Source of the DNA: an uncultured Eubacteriales bacterium
Lineage (GTDB): Bacteria > Bacillota > Clostridia > Lachnospirales > Lachnospiraceae
Direction of reading: 5' to 3'
DNA length: 64,000 nt
NCBI GenBank assembly: GCA_900318405.1
Contig: ONKP01000001.1
Location: 1 to 64,000, forward strand
The stretch's first letter is position 1. Every line of letters starts with the position of its first letter. A program made the position numbers and the translations under genes. Positions 17,778 through 27,168 of this stretch are shown piece after piece. The notes beneath the pieces were generated by a model. The model was given only the letters and a program-made list of their open reading frames with translations, was not told where the DNA came from and ran no database searches.

Positions 17778-19064
17778 TCACGCACCGGTATCTGCCGTTG
17801 TCCCAGCGTCGGTACTGCCGTCTTCCGAACCGGTATCGGCCGTTGTCCCCGCATCGGTACTGCTGTCTCCTGTGTCCGCACCGCTGTCCAGAACCTTCTG
17901 CGGTGTGCTGTTTTTCTGCTGGACACGGCTGCTGATAAAACGGCTCTCTGCGACAGCAGCTGTATTCTGCGGATACCAGCCGAGAAACGATGTCATTTTG
18001 GACGCCGCCGTCTCATAATCGCCCTGTTTCTCATACACGATAATTTCGTTATACAGAAGCTCTTCCTGCATCGAGGTGTCGCCGGACGAAAGTCCGGCCG
18101 TGATATGCTCCAGCGCCGCTTCGTAGTTCTCATCCTGCAAATCGCAGATGGCGAGGCCATTATAGCCTGCCGCCACAAATGTTCCGTCATCCACACACTT
18201 CTGATACATTGACCGCGCGCCGTCCGTATCCCCGGCATCCAGATAGGTTCTGCCCAGCAGCGACACAGCATCGGCCACGCCGCCCTCCAGCGCCACCGTG
18301 AGATATTTTTCCGCTGAATCATAATCGCCGAGCTCGTAGCAGATCTGGCCGAGTTTTTCATTATCCTCTGCCGACTGCGGTTCGATATTCAGCGCATCCT
18401 TCAGAAAAACGGCGCCGTCCGCCTGACGGCTGCTCTCCGTGTACGTCTGATAAATTTTCAGGTAAATATCGTAAGACGGGTCCGCTTCGATCGCATGCTG
18501 AAAATCAGCCGCTGCCTGTCCGTACTTCTCAGTCTTCAGGTAAACCGTTCCCCTGAGCAGGAAAGCTTCTCCCGAACGGTCTCCCCTGATGAGAGGATCG
18601 CAGAGGGTAAGCGCCTTATCATATTGTTCCGCAGCAATGCACGCCTGCACCTCATACAGCTCGCAGTCCTCAAGGAAGGCTTCATTCAGACTGGGATATC
18701 TGACAGCACTGCAGGCCTGATCAAAAAGCGTGATCGCATCGTCATAATTGCCGAGTTTCAGCTGACAGATACCCTGACCGCGTCTGCCCTCCGCCGCATG
18801 TCCTTCGCTGTTGATCGCCGACTGAAAATACGTGTAGGCGTTCTGGTAGTCACCTTTCTCAAGCATCGCCAGCGCCTGGCCGTAGAAGGATGAATCACCG
18901 TCTGCCGTCTGAAGCGCAGCTGCCGACACAGAGGTACTGTTCACTGTCGACGTACCGCATCCGGTCAGACCCGGTGAAACGGCCAGCACCGCGCAGAGGA
19001 TACCGGCGGCATATTTTTTTATTCTGCTGTCACCGGAAGTCCGGAACAAACGATCGTTCATCAT
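17778..19064 (-). CDS. Tetratricopeptide-repeat lipoprotein
   Basis: 428 aa. Signal peptide at about residues 16-34 ending in a lipobox LTGC, so predicted to be lipid-anchored outside the membrane. From about residue 60 to 370 there are roughly eight TPR-like helical pairs (for example YGQALAMLEKGDYQNAYTYF, AAADFQHAIEADPSY). The tail is a low-complexity duplication of STDAGTTADTGSEDG type. The ATG overlaps the glmM stop by one base (TGATG), indicating translational coupling. A scaffold role in envelope assembly is inferred; partner unknown. Confidence 0.85.
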   Translation of the reverse strand: MMNDRLFRTSGDSRIKKYAAGILCAVLAVSPGLTGCGTSTVNSTSVSAAALQTADGDSSFYGQALAMLEKGDYQNAYTYFQSAINSEGHAAEGRRGQGICQLKLGNYDDAITLFDQACSAVRYPSLNEAFLEDCELYEVQACIAAEQYDKALTLCDPLIRGDRSGEAFLLRGTVYLKTEKYGQAAADFQHAIEADPSYDIYLKIYQTYTESSRQADGAVFLKDALNIEPQSAEDNEKLGQICYELGDYDSAEKYLTVALEGGVADAVSLLGRTYLDAGDTDGARSMYQKCVDDGTFVAAGYNGLAICDLQDENYEAALEHITAGLSSGDTSMQEELLYNEIIVYEKQGDYETAASKMTSFLGWYPQNTAAVAESRFISSRVQQKNSTPQKVLDSGADTGDSSTDAGTTADTGSEDGSTDAGTTADTGA

Positions 19065-20413
19065 CAGTCCTCCACGGCAAAGCCCCTTTTGCGGATTACG
19101 TCACAGACACTGTCCACATATTGGTTGCAGATCTCTGTCGTACCCGCCTCCACCATGACGCGGATGAGCGGTTCCGTGCCCGATTCCCGCACAAGGATCC
19201 TTCCGTTGTCACCGAGGGCCTCCTCCGCCGCTTTCACGGCCTTCTGCACCTCCGGATCTGCCTGTGCAGCTGCCTTGTCCGACACGCGGACATTTTTCAG
19301 CACCTGGGGAAGGATGGTACATTCAGAAGCCAGCCGCCCGAGGGAAGCCTTTTCCTCGATCATCGTTCCCATGACCATAAGAGAGGTGAGAATGCCGTCT
19401 CCTGTCATGGCATGCTTCATAAAAATAACATGGCCGCTCTGCTCACCGCCGAGGTCATATCCGTTTTTCTGCATCTCCTCGAATACGTTCCGGTCGCCGA
19501 CAGCTGTGACTACCGTATGCATGCCCGCCTTCTCGCAGGACTGACGGAAGCCCAGGTTGCTCATGACCGTGCAGACGATCGTGTGCTGATACAGCTTGCC
19601 CTCTCTGTCTCTGCTCTTGCCGCAGATGTACATGATCTGATCACCGTCGACCAGGTTGCCGTTCTCATCGACCGCCAGGCAGCGGTCCGCGTCGCCGTCA
19701 TAGGCAAAACCGCAGTCAAAATGATTTTCCTTTACGTATTTTCTCAGACTATCGATATGGGTGGATCCGCAGTCCCTGTTGATATTCGTTCCGTCAGGCT
19801 CATTGTGGATCACATAGGTCTGCGCGCCCAGCGCATCAAAAACGCTCTTGGCGATGGAAGAAGAGCTTCCGTTCGCGCAGTCAAGCGCCACTTTGTAATT
19901 TTTAAAGGACCTGGTCGGAATGGAGATCAGATGCCCGATATAGCGGTTTCTGCCCGCGTAAAAATCAACGGTTCTGCCGATATTTTCTCTCAGCGCATAG
20001 GGAAGCTCGCCCATTTTTCCGTCGATGTAATCCTCGATCTTCTGCTCAACGCCCGTATCCATCTTCGAGCCTGTGCCGGAAATGATCTTGATGCCGTTAT
20101 CGTAGTAAGGGTTATGGCTGGCAGATACCATGATGCCGCAGTCGAATTTTTCCGTGCGCACCACGTAGGAAACGCTGGGCGTCGTCGTCACATGGAGCAG
20201 ATAAGCGTCTGCACCGGATGCCGTAAGTCCCGCTGCCAGCGCATATTCAAACATATAGCTCGACCGTCTCGTATCTTTTCCGATCACGACCTGTGCATGA
20301 TGTTCCTGCCCGTAATACCATCCGAGAAAACGTCCGATTTTGAACGCATGATCCACGGTGAGTCCCACATTGGCCTCTCCTCTGAATCCGTCCGTACCAA
20401 AATATCTGCCCAT
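19064..20413 (-). CDS. glmM: Phosphoglucosamine mutase
   Basis: Converts glucosamine-6-phosphate to glucosamine-1-phosphate for UDP-GlcNAc and peptidoglycan. 449 aa from the ATG at 20413 (AAGGAGAG upstream). MGRYFGTDGFRGEANVG start, active-site serine in VSASHNPYYDNGIK, metal loop DGDADRC, sugar loop GEQSGH and C-terminal phosphate site RESGTEPLIRVM all fit. First gene of a dense run reaching to the AICAR transformylase. Confidence 0.97.
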   Translation of the reverse strand: MGRYFGTDGFRGEANVGLTVDHAFKIGRFLGWYYGQEHHAQVVIGKDTRRSSYMFEYALAAGLTASGADAYLLHVTTTPSVSYVVRTEKFDCGIMVSASHNPYYDNGIKIISGTGSKMDTGVEQKIEDYIDGKMGELPYALRENIGRTVDFYAGRNRYIGHLISIPTRSFKNYKVALDCANGSSSSIAKSVFDALGAQTYVIHNEPDGTNINRDCGSTHIDSLRKYVKENHFDCGFAYDGDADRCLAVDENGNLVDGDQIMYICGKSRDREGKLYQHTIVCTVMSNLGFRQSCEKAGMHTVVTAVGDRNVFEEMQKNGYDLGGEQSGHVIFMKHAMTGDGILTSLMVMGTMIEEKASLGRLASECTILPQVLKNVRVSDKAAAQADPEVQKAVKAAEEALGDNGRILVRESGTEPLIRVMVEAGTTEICNQYVDSVCDVIRKRGFAVED

Positions 20414-20576
20414 GATATACTCTCCTTCATATTCTGTATTAACTCTCTGCATAACCGATAAGCAGCGAACAGCCTGTCATTGCAAAGAGCAATCATATGA
20501 TATAAATGTCATAAGTATGGCGTAAAACCGAACTGCTGTCATGCGCTCCCCGCATCACTCATTTCGTCTGCCAGCC

Positions 20577-21494
20577 TTAAAAAACAGCCTTATATACGCC
20601 CTGCTCTGTCAGTCTCCGGAAGGATGCCTTCACGGCGTCTTTATCCTCCTGGTAGGTCACACCGAACCAGGATTCTGCTGTCTCCAATACGCTCACCTCT
20701 GCCCGGTTTTCTTTCAGGAGCCTGTCGATGATCACCGGAAGCAGGTACTCACTTTTCAGATCTTCCTCCGGCAGTTTCTCCAGAAAATCCCTGAAGCCAT
20801 CGCGCAGGATATCGATGAAATCAGGTTGCAGTCCCCACATGTTCATGGATACCAGCCTGCCGGGATCCAGCGGTGTCTCCGAACCGTCTTCGTTTCTCAC
20901 GGCTGCGCCGTCCGCTGTGCGGACAATGTTTTTCGTCTCATCGATGCCCACGAGTCTTCCTCGGGCATCCACGTTACAGAGTCCACGGGTCACGCCGCCG
21001 TTATCACTCAGCGTATTGCCGAGCCGGAAACCCGCCATGCATATTTTTTCAACGCCGTCAGAATCATCATGATCTTCCGCCAGATAATCATGCAGCAGAC
21101 GGAAGGGCTCTTTTCCGTAATAATCATCCGCGTTGATGACGGCAAACGGAGCATCGATCACATCCGCGGCTGCGAGGACAGCCTGACCCGTGCCCCACGG
21201 CTTTGTTCTGTCCTTCGGGCATGAGAATCCCTCCGGCAGATCATCCCGCTCCTGAAAAGCATATTTCACGTGGATTTTCTTCTCCATGCGGCTTCCAATG
21301 ATCTCACGGAAATCCTTTTCCAGATCTCTCCGGATGATGAAGACGACGTCATCAAACCCCGCTTCGATGGCATCATGGACAGAATAATCCATGATGATCT
21401 GTCCTCCCGGTCCGAGAGGCTCCAGCTGTTTGATTCCCTTGCCAAAACGACTTCCGATACCTGCTGCCATAACGACAAGCGTAGTTTTTTTCAT
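20577..21494 (-). CDS. Sugar nucleotidyltransferase-like protein
   Basis: 305 aa from the ATG at 21494. N-terminal nucleotide-binding signature VVMAAGIGSRFGKGIKQLEPLGPGG and a DADDYYG-like INADDYYGKE metal block place it in the NTP_transferase (GlmU/RfbA-like) Rossmann superfamily. No C-terminal left-handed helix is present. It lies between prfA and glmM, so a role in activating a sugar for envelope or glycogen is plausible; the real substrate cannot be told from sequence. Confidence 0.85.
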   Translation of the reverse strand: MKKTTLVVMAAGIGSRFGKGIKQLEPLGPGGQIIMDYSVHDAIEAGFDDVVFIIRRDLEKDFREIIGSRMEKKIHVKYAFQERDDLPEGFSCPKDRTKPWGTGQAVLAAADVIDAPFAVINADDYYGKEPFRLLHDYLAEDHDDSDGVEKICMAGFRLGNTLSDNGGVTRGLCNVDARGRLVGIDETKNIVRTADGAAVRNEDGSETPLDPGRLVSMNMWGLQPDFIDILRDGFRDFLEKLPEEDLKSEYLLPVIIDRLLKENRAEVSVLETAESWFGVTYQEDKDAVKASFRRLTEQGVYKAVF

Positions 21495-21676
21495 AACTGA
21501 TCCCCATTCTGCCGTCCCCACGGCGGTAACCTTCTCTGTATCTTAACAGTTCTCTGACAATAACTTGTGACACCTATATCATAATATAAATCCTGCCATC
21601 TGCTGAAATGACATCCGCAGCAGGATGACGGGGGCTGTATCAGCATTCATCCCGGCATTTGCAGCATTTTTCGATA

Positions 21677-22759
21677 TCAGGCGCTCTGCTCCTGCATTTT
21701 TGCCAGCTTGGCCGCCTGATCGGCAGCGATCAGCGCATCAATCAGTTCATCCAGATCTCCGTCAAGGATGCTGTCAATGCGGTGAAGCGTCAGCTTGATT
21801 CTGTGATCTGTCACGCGTCCCTGCGGAAAATTGTATGTTCTGATCTTCTCGGACCGGTCACCCGTACCGATCTGGCTTCTTCGCAGATCCGCTTCTTCCG
21901 CATGCCTTTTCTGCTGCTCCATAAAATAAAGCTTGGATCTCAGAAGAGCAAATGCCTTGGCCTTGTTCTGAATCTGGCTCTTTTCCGTCTGTGAATAGAT
22001 AACGATGCCTGTCGGATAGTGCGTAAGTCTCACAGCGGAATCGGTTGTGTTGACACACTGGCCGCCGTTACCGGAGGCACGCATCACATCGATCCGGACA
22101 TCCTTATCCGGTATGTCGATGACAATGTCGTCAGACACTTCCGGTATCACAGCCACTGTGACCGTTGACGTATGGATCCTTCCGCCGGATTCCGTCTCGG
22201 GCACCCTCTGCACACGGTGTACACCGCTCTCGTACTTCAGCCTTGACCAGGCGCCCTGTCCGCAGACTGTGAACGAGCACTCCTTACATCCTCCGATGCC
22301 GGTTTCCTCATAGTTGATGAGATCGGTTGACCAGCCTCTTTTCTCGGCGTAGTGCACATACATCCGGTAGATCTCCGATGCAAAGAGAGCAGCTTCATCA
22401 CCGCCAGCGCCTGCCCGGATCTCCACATTGACATTTCTGTCGTCATTGGGATCCTTCGGAAGAAGAAGCAGATTCAGTTTTTTCTCCAGATTGCCCCGCT
22501 GCTTCTTGGCTGTGTTCAGTTCTTCCCTGAGCATATCCTTCATCTCCGGGTCGCTCTCGCTCTCCATCAACTCAAGACTTTCGGTGATTGTCTGTTCATT
22601 TTCCTTATAAGCAAGGTAAGCATCCGCGATCGGCTGAAGCTCAGCCTGCTGTTTCATCAGTTTCTGCAGTCGGGATGAATCCGCAGCCGTCGCAGGATCG
22701 CTGAGGCTTTTCACGGTCTCATCCATCCGCAGTAAGACATCTTCCAGCTGTTCGTACAT
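21677..22759 (-). CDS. prfA: Peptide chain release factor 1
   Basis: Reads UAA and UAG and triggers peptide release. 360 aa. The GGQ loop appears as [20 protein letters not shown], and the N-terminal helical and central codon-recognition domains have the class I bacterial pattern. Its ATG overlaps the prmC stop by one base (TGATG), so the release factor and the enzyme that methylates its GGQ glutamine are translationally coupled. Confidence 0.97.
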   Translation of the reverse strand: MYEQLEDVLLRMDETVKSLSDPATAADSSRLQKLMKQQAELQPIADAYLAYKENEQTITESLELMESESDPEMKDMLREELNTAKKQRGNLEKKLNLLLLPKDPNDDRNVNVEIRAGAGGDEAALFASEIYRMYVHYAEKRGWSTDLINYEETGIGGCKECSFTVCGQGAWSRLKYESGVHRVQRVPETESGGRIHTSTVTVAVIPEVSDDIVIDIPDKDVRIDVMRASGNGGQCVNTTDSAVRLTHYPTGIVIYSQTEKSQIQNKAKAFALLRSKLYFMEQQKRHAEEADLRRSQIGTGDRSEKIRTYNFPQGRVTDHRIKLTLHRIDSILDGDLDELIDALIAADQAAKLAKMQEQSA

Positions 22760-23610
22760 CAGACCATCCTTCCAACCGCCACGCGGTCATTTCCGCCGAG
22801 ATCCCGGATAATCTCCACATCCTGGTACCCGAGTTCTTCCAGTTTATTTTTCATGGCAGCTCCCTGATCATATCCGATTTCCTCGAGAAGCCAGCCGCCC
22901 ACCTTCAGGTGGATTCTTGCGAGCTCAGCAATACGGTATTCATAACGAAGGCCATCGACATCGCCGTCCAGTGCCAGCACCGGTTCGTGATCCCTGACCT
23001 CAGGATCCAGTGTTTTGATCTCATTTGCCGCGATATAGGGAGGATTGGCCGTGATCATATCAAACTCGCCGCCCACATCGTCGAAGAGATCACTCTGTAT
23101 CCAGTTGACCTGTGCGCTGCTGATCCGTATTCTTTCCTGATTTTCCCTGGCGATCTCCAGCGCTTCTTCGGAAATATCCGTACCCACGCCGGTTATGGAA
23201 TGCCTTTTCAGCAGCGTGAGAAGAATGCACCCGCTGCCGGTACAGAGATCCAGTATACGCATACCGGGTGAGATCAGCAGTTCTGCCCTCTCAACCAGCG
23301 TCTCCGTATCCTGACGCGGAATGAGGACAGACGGATTCACATAAAAACAGTTCCCGTAAAACCACGCCTCATGTGTCAGATACTGCACCGGTATCCTCGC
23401 CGCTCTCTTCAGCAAGAGGTCATAATACTGATGTGCATCCTTGAGATCCATGGATTCCCGGGAATGAAGTGAATAAAATGTTCTGTCTATATTTGCAGAA
23501 TAAGAAAGAAGAATCCACGCATCCGTCTCAGGTTCGCGGATTCCCTTTGCCGCCAGAAGCTCCGTTCCATAATGAAGCCAGGTATAAAATGATCTGTTAA
23601 TTTCTTCCAT
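22759..23610 (-). CDS. prmC: Release factor glutamine methyltransferase
   Basis: SAM-dependent N5-methylation of the GGQ glutamine of RF1/RF2. 283 aa: N-terminal helical domain, SAM motif [14 protein letters not shown] and catalytic NPPY ([19 protein letters not shown]). Located immediately upstream of prfA with a one-base overlap, its usual partner order in Clostridia. Confidence 0.96.
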   Translation of the reverse strand: MEEINRSFYTWLHYGTELLAAKGIREPETDAWILLSYSANIDRTFYSLHSRESMDLKDAHQYYDLLLKRAARIPVQYLTHEAWFYGNCFYVNPSVLIPRQDTETLVERAELLISPGMRILDLCTGSGCILLTLLKRHSITGVGTDISEEALEIARENQERIRISSAQVNWIQSDLFDDVGGEFDMITANPPYIAANEIKTLDPEVRDHEPVLALDGDVDGLRYEYRIAELARIHLKVGGWLLEEIGYDQGAAMKNKLEELGYQDVEIIRDLGGNDRVAVGRMV

Positions 23611-23783
23611 ATACTTACAAACCGGCCCCGCCGGTTCCCGGATACATATAAATTCTCAGTACAAATGTCGAATCGATTATAGCTGATTTGGCGCGGTCTG
23701 TAAACGCACTGTATAAGTCCGTCGCGGAAGCACGAAGCGACGCGTTGACTTATCCGGCACATAATGTCATCCGGAATACAGCA

Positions 23784-23819
23784 GAAGAGACTGCCGCAGA
23801 GATCTGCGACAGCCTCTTC
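23784..23819 (-). terminator. Strong stem-loop after rpmE
   Basis: GAAGAGRCTGYCGCAG and its complement form a 16-bp stem (one or two mismatches) around a 4-base loop about 20 bases after the rpmE stop. The T-run lies on the plus-strand side, so on the minus strand it may act as an RNA-stabilising end or inefficient terminator. Confidence 0.55.
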
Positions 23820-23841
23820 CCCTTTTTTCTCACCGTCCGGA

Positions 23842-24048
23842 TTACTTATTGCCCAGACCGTATTTCTTATTGAATGCCTCGATACGTCCACGAGCCGCAA
23901 CAGCCTTCTGCTGTCCGGTGTAGAACGGATGGCACTTGGAACATACCTCGACGTGGATCTCCTTCTTTGTGGAGCCTACGACGAAAGTATTTCCACAGTT
24001 GCAGGTAACCGTAGCCTGATAATACTGCGGATGAATTCCTTCCTTCAT
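23842..24048 (-). CDS. rpmE: 50S ribosomal protein L31, zinc-binding type
   Basis: 68 aa from the ATG at 24048 (GAGGTG upstream; an ATG three codons earlier is less likely). [16 protein letters not shown] start, with CNC and CSKCHPF cysteines that mark the zinc-binding (C+) paralogue, and YTGQQ near the end. Located between rho and prmC-prfA, the common Firmicutes neighbourhood. A candidate promoter is at 24136-24164. Confidence 0.96.
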   Translation of the reverse strand: MKEGIHPQYYQATVTCNCGNTFVVGSTKKEIHVEVCSKCHPFYTGQQKAVAARGRIEAFNKKYGLGNK

Positions 24049-24135
24049 GATTTTCACCTCTTCCTGTTATTTCTGGTTGAATGGAACACTGTGTCTCAGC
24101 ACATGATACATGCGCATCTGATTGACAGCTTTTTC

Positions 24136-24164
24136 AGCATAGCACAACGTCTTTCGCTCTTCAA
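24136..24164 (-). promoter_or_regulatory. Sigma-A promoter of rpmE
   Basis: Minus-strand TTGAAG (24159-24164), 17-base spacer, TATGCT (24136-24141), about 90 bases before the rpmE start. Confidence 0.65.
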
Positions 24165-24298
24165 GAAAAATCAGCGAAAATTTGCAAATCGTAAAATCTG
24201 CTGACATTTACAATCCGTAAAATCAGCCAGTATCTGCAAATTGAAGCTCTTCCGGCCACCGGCGTCTGCATGAGGCTGCGGGACAGAAGTATCTGTCA

Positions 24299-25411
24299 TC
24301 AGATGATTCTGGATTTTCTGAGCATCATAACGAGGTCACGGTTGTTCTTCGTATGTGCAAACATATTCAGAATGTTCTCACCGGCCTCCTCAGCCCGCAT
24401 GCCCACGAGTGCGCGGCGCATATTCGTCACGGCCTCCTGTTCATCCGGTGTAAGAAGCAGATCCTCGCGGCGCGTTCCTGACCTTGCGAGATCGATGGCA
24501 GGGAATACGCGGCGTTCCTGCAGTTTGCGGTCCAGGAAAAGCTCCATATTGCCGGTTCCCTTGAACTCTTCATAGACGACGTCATCCATTTTGCTGCCTG
24601 TATCAACCAGAGCGGTAGCCAGGATCGTCAGGCTTCCGCCGCCGCGGATATTACGCGCCGCGCCGAAGAATTTCTTCGGCATATGGAGCGCTGCCGGATC
24701 AAGACCGCCGGAGAGCGTTCTTCCGCTCGGCGGAACGACCTGGTTATTTGCTCTCGCGAGACGGGTGATAGAATCCGTAAAAATAATGACATCTCTTCCC
24801 GCTTCGACCATGCGCTTCGCGCGCTCGATCGTCATCTCGGCCACTTTCTTGTGATGCTCCGGAAGCTCATCGAACGTGGAGAACAGCACTTCCACATTCA
24901 TGCCCGTCACCGTATCGATCATATCCGTCACCTCTTCGGGACGTTCATCGATAAGAAGGATCATGACATGCATCTCCGGATTATTGGCAAGTACTGCCTG
25001 CGCCATCTGCTTGAGCAGCGTTGTCTTGCCTGCCTTCGGCGGTGAAACGATAAGGCCTCTCTGTCCCTTGCCGATCGGGCTGACCAGATCAACGATTCTC
25101 ATGGCTGTGCTCCCGCCCGGGTGCTCCAGTCTGATCCTCTCATCCGGGAATACCGGAACCAGCGTCTCAAAGGCCGGACGGTTGACGGCTTTTTCCGGAT
25201 CTTCGTCGTTAACGGAAGTCACGTAGAGAAGAGCGTTATATTTTTCATTGCCGCTGTTTGATCTGACATTGCCTGTGACCATATCGCCGGTCCGCAGACG
25301 GAATTTGCGGATCTGAGAAGGTGATACGTAGACATCGTCCTCGCCCGGAAGGAAATTCTCCGATCTGAGGAAGCCGTAGCCCTCCGTCATGATCTCCAGC
25401 ACACCTCTCAC
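24299..25411 (-). CDS. rho: Transcription termination factor Rho, RNA-binding and ATPase part (frame broken upstream)
   Basis: RNA-dependent hexameric ATPase that ends transcription. This frame holds the cold-shock-like primary RNA site ([27 protein letters not shown]), Walker [12 protein letters not shown], Walker [15 protein letters not shown], the Q and R loops ([16 protein letters not shown] block) and the C-terminal [15 protein letters not shown]. The first start codon in frame is the GTG at 25411, but the frame stays open to about 25778 with plausible Rho linker residues (ETRSRNSLNIKPE, ESQNADQPQQ) and no ATG. The N-terminal domain is in the other frame (25453-26061), so one gene is split. 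Confidence 0.9.
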   Translation of the reverse strand: MRGVLEIMTEGYGFLRSENFLPGEDDVYVSPSQIRKFRLRTGDMVTGNVRSNSGNEKYNALLYVTSVNDEDPEKAVNRPAFETLVPVFPDERIRLEHPGGSTAMRIVDLVSPIGKGQRGLIVSPPKAGKTTLLKQMAQAVLANNPEMHVMILLIDERPEEVTDMIDTVTGMNVEVLFSTFDELPEHHKKVAEMTIERAKRMVEAGRDVIIFTDSITRLARANNQVVPPSGRTLSGGLDPAALHMPKKFFGAARNIRGGGSLTILATALVDTGSKMDDVVYEEFKGTGNMELFLDRKLQERRVFPAIDLARSGTRREDLLLTPDEQEAVTNMRRALVGMRAEEAGENILNMFAHTKNNRDLVMMLRKSRII

Positions 25412-25452
25412 AGACTCACCCGTATCAAGTTCCCGGATCTCCGGTTTGATGT

Positions 25453-26061
25453 TCAGCGAATTGCGGGAACGGGTTTCCTTTGTCTGCCTCTGCTGAGGCT
25501 GATCAGCGTTCTGACTTTCCCGGGTATTTCTTCTCGAAACCGGACGTGTCTCAACGTCGGCTTTCTCACGGATCTGCTCTTTCGCTCGACAGACCTGTCT
25601 GTATTCTCCTGACCGCTCTGACGGGTTGTCTGATGTGTTCTGTCCGCGTCCTCCTGGCCTGAGCGTCGTCCTGTCTGACGTGTTCGCCCTGTCATTCCGG
25701 TTTTTCCGGCAGTACGACGTGTTGATCTGGGCGCAGCATCTGTTTTGTCTGCTGTTTTCCGGGAAGTTTTCTTCGGCTTATCCGGATTTTCGGCGGCAGT
25801 ATTTTTTCCGAATTCACCGTCTCCTTCTTCGACAGCATTCGGTACCTCCTGAGGCACAGACACATCAGCTGCCTCTTCGAAATTTCTGCTGTCGTTCTGT
25901 CCGGTCATCTGCCTGTCTTTTTCATCCTCTTCCAGCAGACGGTCGATCAGGGCGCCCTTTCTCAGAGCCGAAATACCGTCAATCCCACGCTGTTTTGCGA
26001 TGGCACGCAGCTCTTTCAGCGGCAGCGATTCATATCGCTGCTTCATGATAAAACTATCCAT
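25453..26061 (-). CDS. rho: Rho N-terminal SAP-like domain and basic linker, separated from the rest by a frameshift
   Basis: Start ATG at 26061 with GGAGAG upstream. Residues 5-45 (SLPLKELRAIAKQRGIDGI, then LRKGALIDRLLEED) are the Rho N-terminal helical domain; the following 130 residues are an R/T/G/Q-rich linker as often inserted in Rho of Clostridia and Actinobacteria. The last 30-40 residues before the stop look out of frame, while the minus-one frame carries the linker into the ATPase part. Gaining one base near 25579-25590 would fuse the two. Either an assembly error or a real mutation. Confidence 0.8.
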   Translation of the reverse strand: MDSFIMKQRYESLPLKELRAIAKQRGIDGISALRKGALIDRLLEEDEKDRQMTGQNDSRNFEEAADVSVPQEVPNAVEEGDGEFGKNTAAENPDKPKKTSRKTADKTDAAPRSTRRTAGKTGMTGRTRQTGRRSGQEDADRTHQTTRQSGQENTDRSVERKSRSVRKPTLRHVRFREEIPGKVRTLISLSRGRQRKPVPAIR

Positions 26062-26337
26062 AAAACTCTCCATTCCGCCGCTTTAGTCGACGGCACAAAA
26101 TAATAATGAAAATCTCAGTCCAGTCTGTCATCCGTTCTGACGACGTCTGTGTCTGAATATTCATCCATTTCAATTGCTGAACTTGTGATAACCTGTAACA
26201 CTGTATTCTGAAGAAAAGTTACGATAACGATACATAAAATTTGTCATACGGGTGAATCGAAACAATGAACATTTGAAATGTCCACCGGCGATGTCCGGTG
26301 AAAAATATGTCGATGATGCCTGATGATAAGTAAGCTA

Positions 26338-26419
26338 TGCAGCTAACAGGACTCGAACCTGCACGGTATGAACCAATGGAACCTAAATCCATCGCGTCTG
26401 CCAATTCCGCCATAGCTGC
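26338..26419 (-). tRNA. tRNA-Leu (anticodon TAG)
   Basis: Acceptor GCAGCTA pairs with TAGCTGC; long variable arm; anticodon loop TTTAGGT gives TAG. CCA not encoded. Last gene of the seven-tRNA cluster in transcription order. Confidence 0.93.
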
Positions 26420-26486
26420 CTGTGTCGGATATGGTTTAACAGAAAACGGACGCTTTCTTCAAGTGAATAGCGTCCGTCCGTCTGCG

Positions 26487-26559
26487 TGAAGCATCGGGGA
26501 CTCGAACCCCGGACAACTTGATTAAAAGTCAAGTGCTCTACCACCTGAGCTAATGCTCC
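26487..26559 (-). tRNA. tRNA-Lys (anticodon TTT)
   Basis: Acceptor GGAGCAT pairs with ATGCTTC (one G-T); anticodon loop CTTTTAA gives TTT; TTCGAGTCCCC T arm. Confidence 0.94.
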
Positions 26560-26565
26560 ATATTA

Positions 26566-26638
26566 CTGGGCCAGCTGGATTCGAACCAGCGAATACAGCA
26601 GTCAAAGTGCTGTGCCTTAGCCCCTTGGCGATGGCCCA
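26566..26638 (-). tRNA. tRNA-Gln (anticodon TTG)
   Basis: Acceptor TGGGCCA pairs with TGGCCCA; anticodon loop CTTTGAC gives TTG; starts with U as typical of glutamine tRNA. Confidence 0.94.
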
Positions 26639-26666
26639 ACACAATCGCCGTCCGAATAACCGGCAG

Positions 26667-26741
26667 GGTGGATAGAGGGATTCGAACCCACGATCTCCAG
26701 AGCCACAATCTGGCGCGTTAACCAACTACGCTATATCCACC
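26667..26741 (-). tRNA. tRNA-His (anticodon GTG)
   Basis: Acceptor GTGGATA pairs with TATCCAC, with an extra 5' G opposite the discriminator C, the identity mark of histidine tRNA. Anticodon loop TTGTGGC gives GTG. Confidence 0.94.
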
Positions 26742-26760
26742 ATATATATTCAGAACAGAC

Positions 26761-26834
<74 letters not shown>

Positions 26835-26837
26835 AGA

Positions 26838-26908
26838 AGCAGGTGATGGGAATCGAACCCACGTATCCAGCTTGGAAGGCTGGTGTTCTACCATTGAACT
26901 ACACCTGC
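26838..26908 (-). tRNA. tRNA-Gly (anticodon TCC)
   Basis: Acceptor GCAGGTG pairs with CACCTGC; anticodon loop CTTCCAA gives TCC. Three bases from tRNA-Arg, so processed from a common precursor. Confidence 0.94.
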
Positions 26909-26916
26909 AGATACCA

Positions 26917-26991
26917 TCGGGGTGACAAGATTCGAACTTGCGGCCTCCTGCTCCCAAAGCAGGCGCTCTAGCCAAACTGAGCCACACCCCG
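26917..26991 (-). tRNA. tRNA-Pro (anticodon TGG)
   Basis: Acceptor CGGGGTG pairs with CACCCCG; anticodon loop TTTGGGA gives TGG. First gene of the tRNA operon, about 30 bases from the promoter. Confidence 0.94.
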
Positions 26992-27019
26992 AAATCCGCC
27001 TTTGCCCGACGCAACGACT

Positions 27020-27048
27020 AGTATACTTGAAGACGGATCAGATGTCAA
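27020..27048 (-). promoter_or_regulatory. Promoter of the tRNA cluster
   Basis: Minus-strand TTGACA (27043-27048), 17-base spacer and TATACT (27020-27025), almost consensus, as expected of stable-RNA promoters. An A/T-rich triple repeat lies upstream (27068-27109). Confidence 0.9.
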
Positions 27049-27067
27049 CACAAATTCTCAGATTCTT

Positions 27068-27109
27068 CCACGCAAAATTTTCCACGCAAAATTTTCCACG
27101 CAAAATTTC
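27068..27109. repeat. Three tandem 14-bp units upstream of the tRNA promoter
   Basis: CCACGCAAAATTTT is repeated three times head to tail (27068, 27082, 27096; the last ends in C). The units lie about 20-60 bases upstream of the -35 box, spaced by 14 bp rather than a helical 10-11 bp. Could act as an UP-element or be a replication-slippage repeat. Confidence 0.75.
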
Positions 27110-27119
27110 CCGTTCATTC

Positions 27120-27148
27120 TTTGCCGGTCATAGTTGCACATGGCTCTG
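27120..27148. repeat. Intergenic repeat, family D (copy 1)
   Basis: 29 bases matching 29828-29856 at 24 positions, ending in the shared CACATGGCTCTG. Each copy lies 20-25 bases beyond the stop codon of a minus-strand gene. Confidence 0.55.
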
Positions 27149-27168
27149 AAAGTGTCTGTACTTTTACC

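Noticed and set aside
18890..20461. Long plus-strand open frame of over 500 codons opposite glmM
   Set aside because: It is the shadow of a well-supported minus-strand gene; no family motifs, no ribosome site. The same applies to long plus-strand frames opposite the helicase, hflX, the THUMP methyltransferase, the GlpA-like gene and glnN.
23696..23764. Another family B repeat between prmC and rpmE
   Set aside because: Only a short piece (TATAAGTCCGTCGCGG) resembles the family; similarity is too weak to count.
25453..25778. Programmed minus-one frameshift in rho
   Set aside because: The candidate slip site CGAAAG is not a classical heptamer and no downstream stimulatory structure was recognised; similar single-base losses in murF and the helicase make an assembly error simpler.
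27068..27109. CRISPR-like array
   Set aside because: The units are directly adjacent with no spacers and there are no cas genes; the same holds for the 33-bp repeats at 50437.
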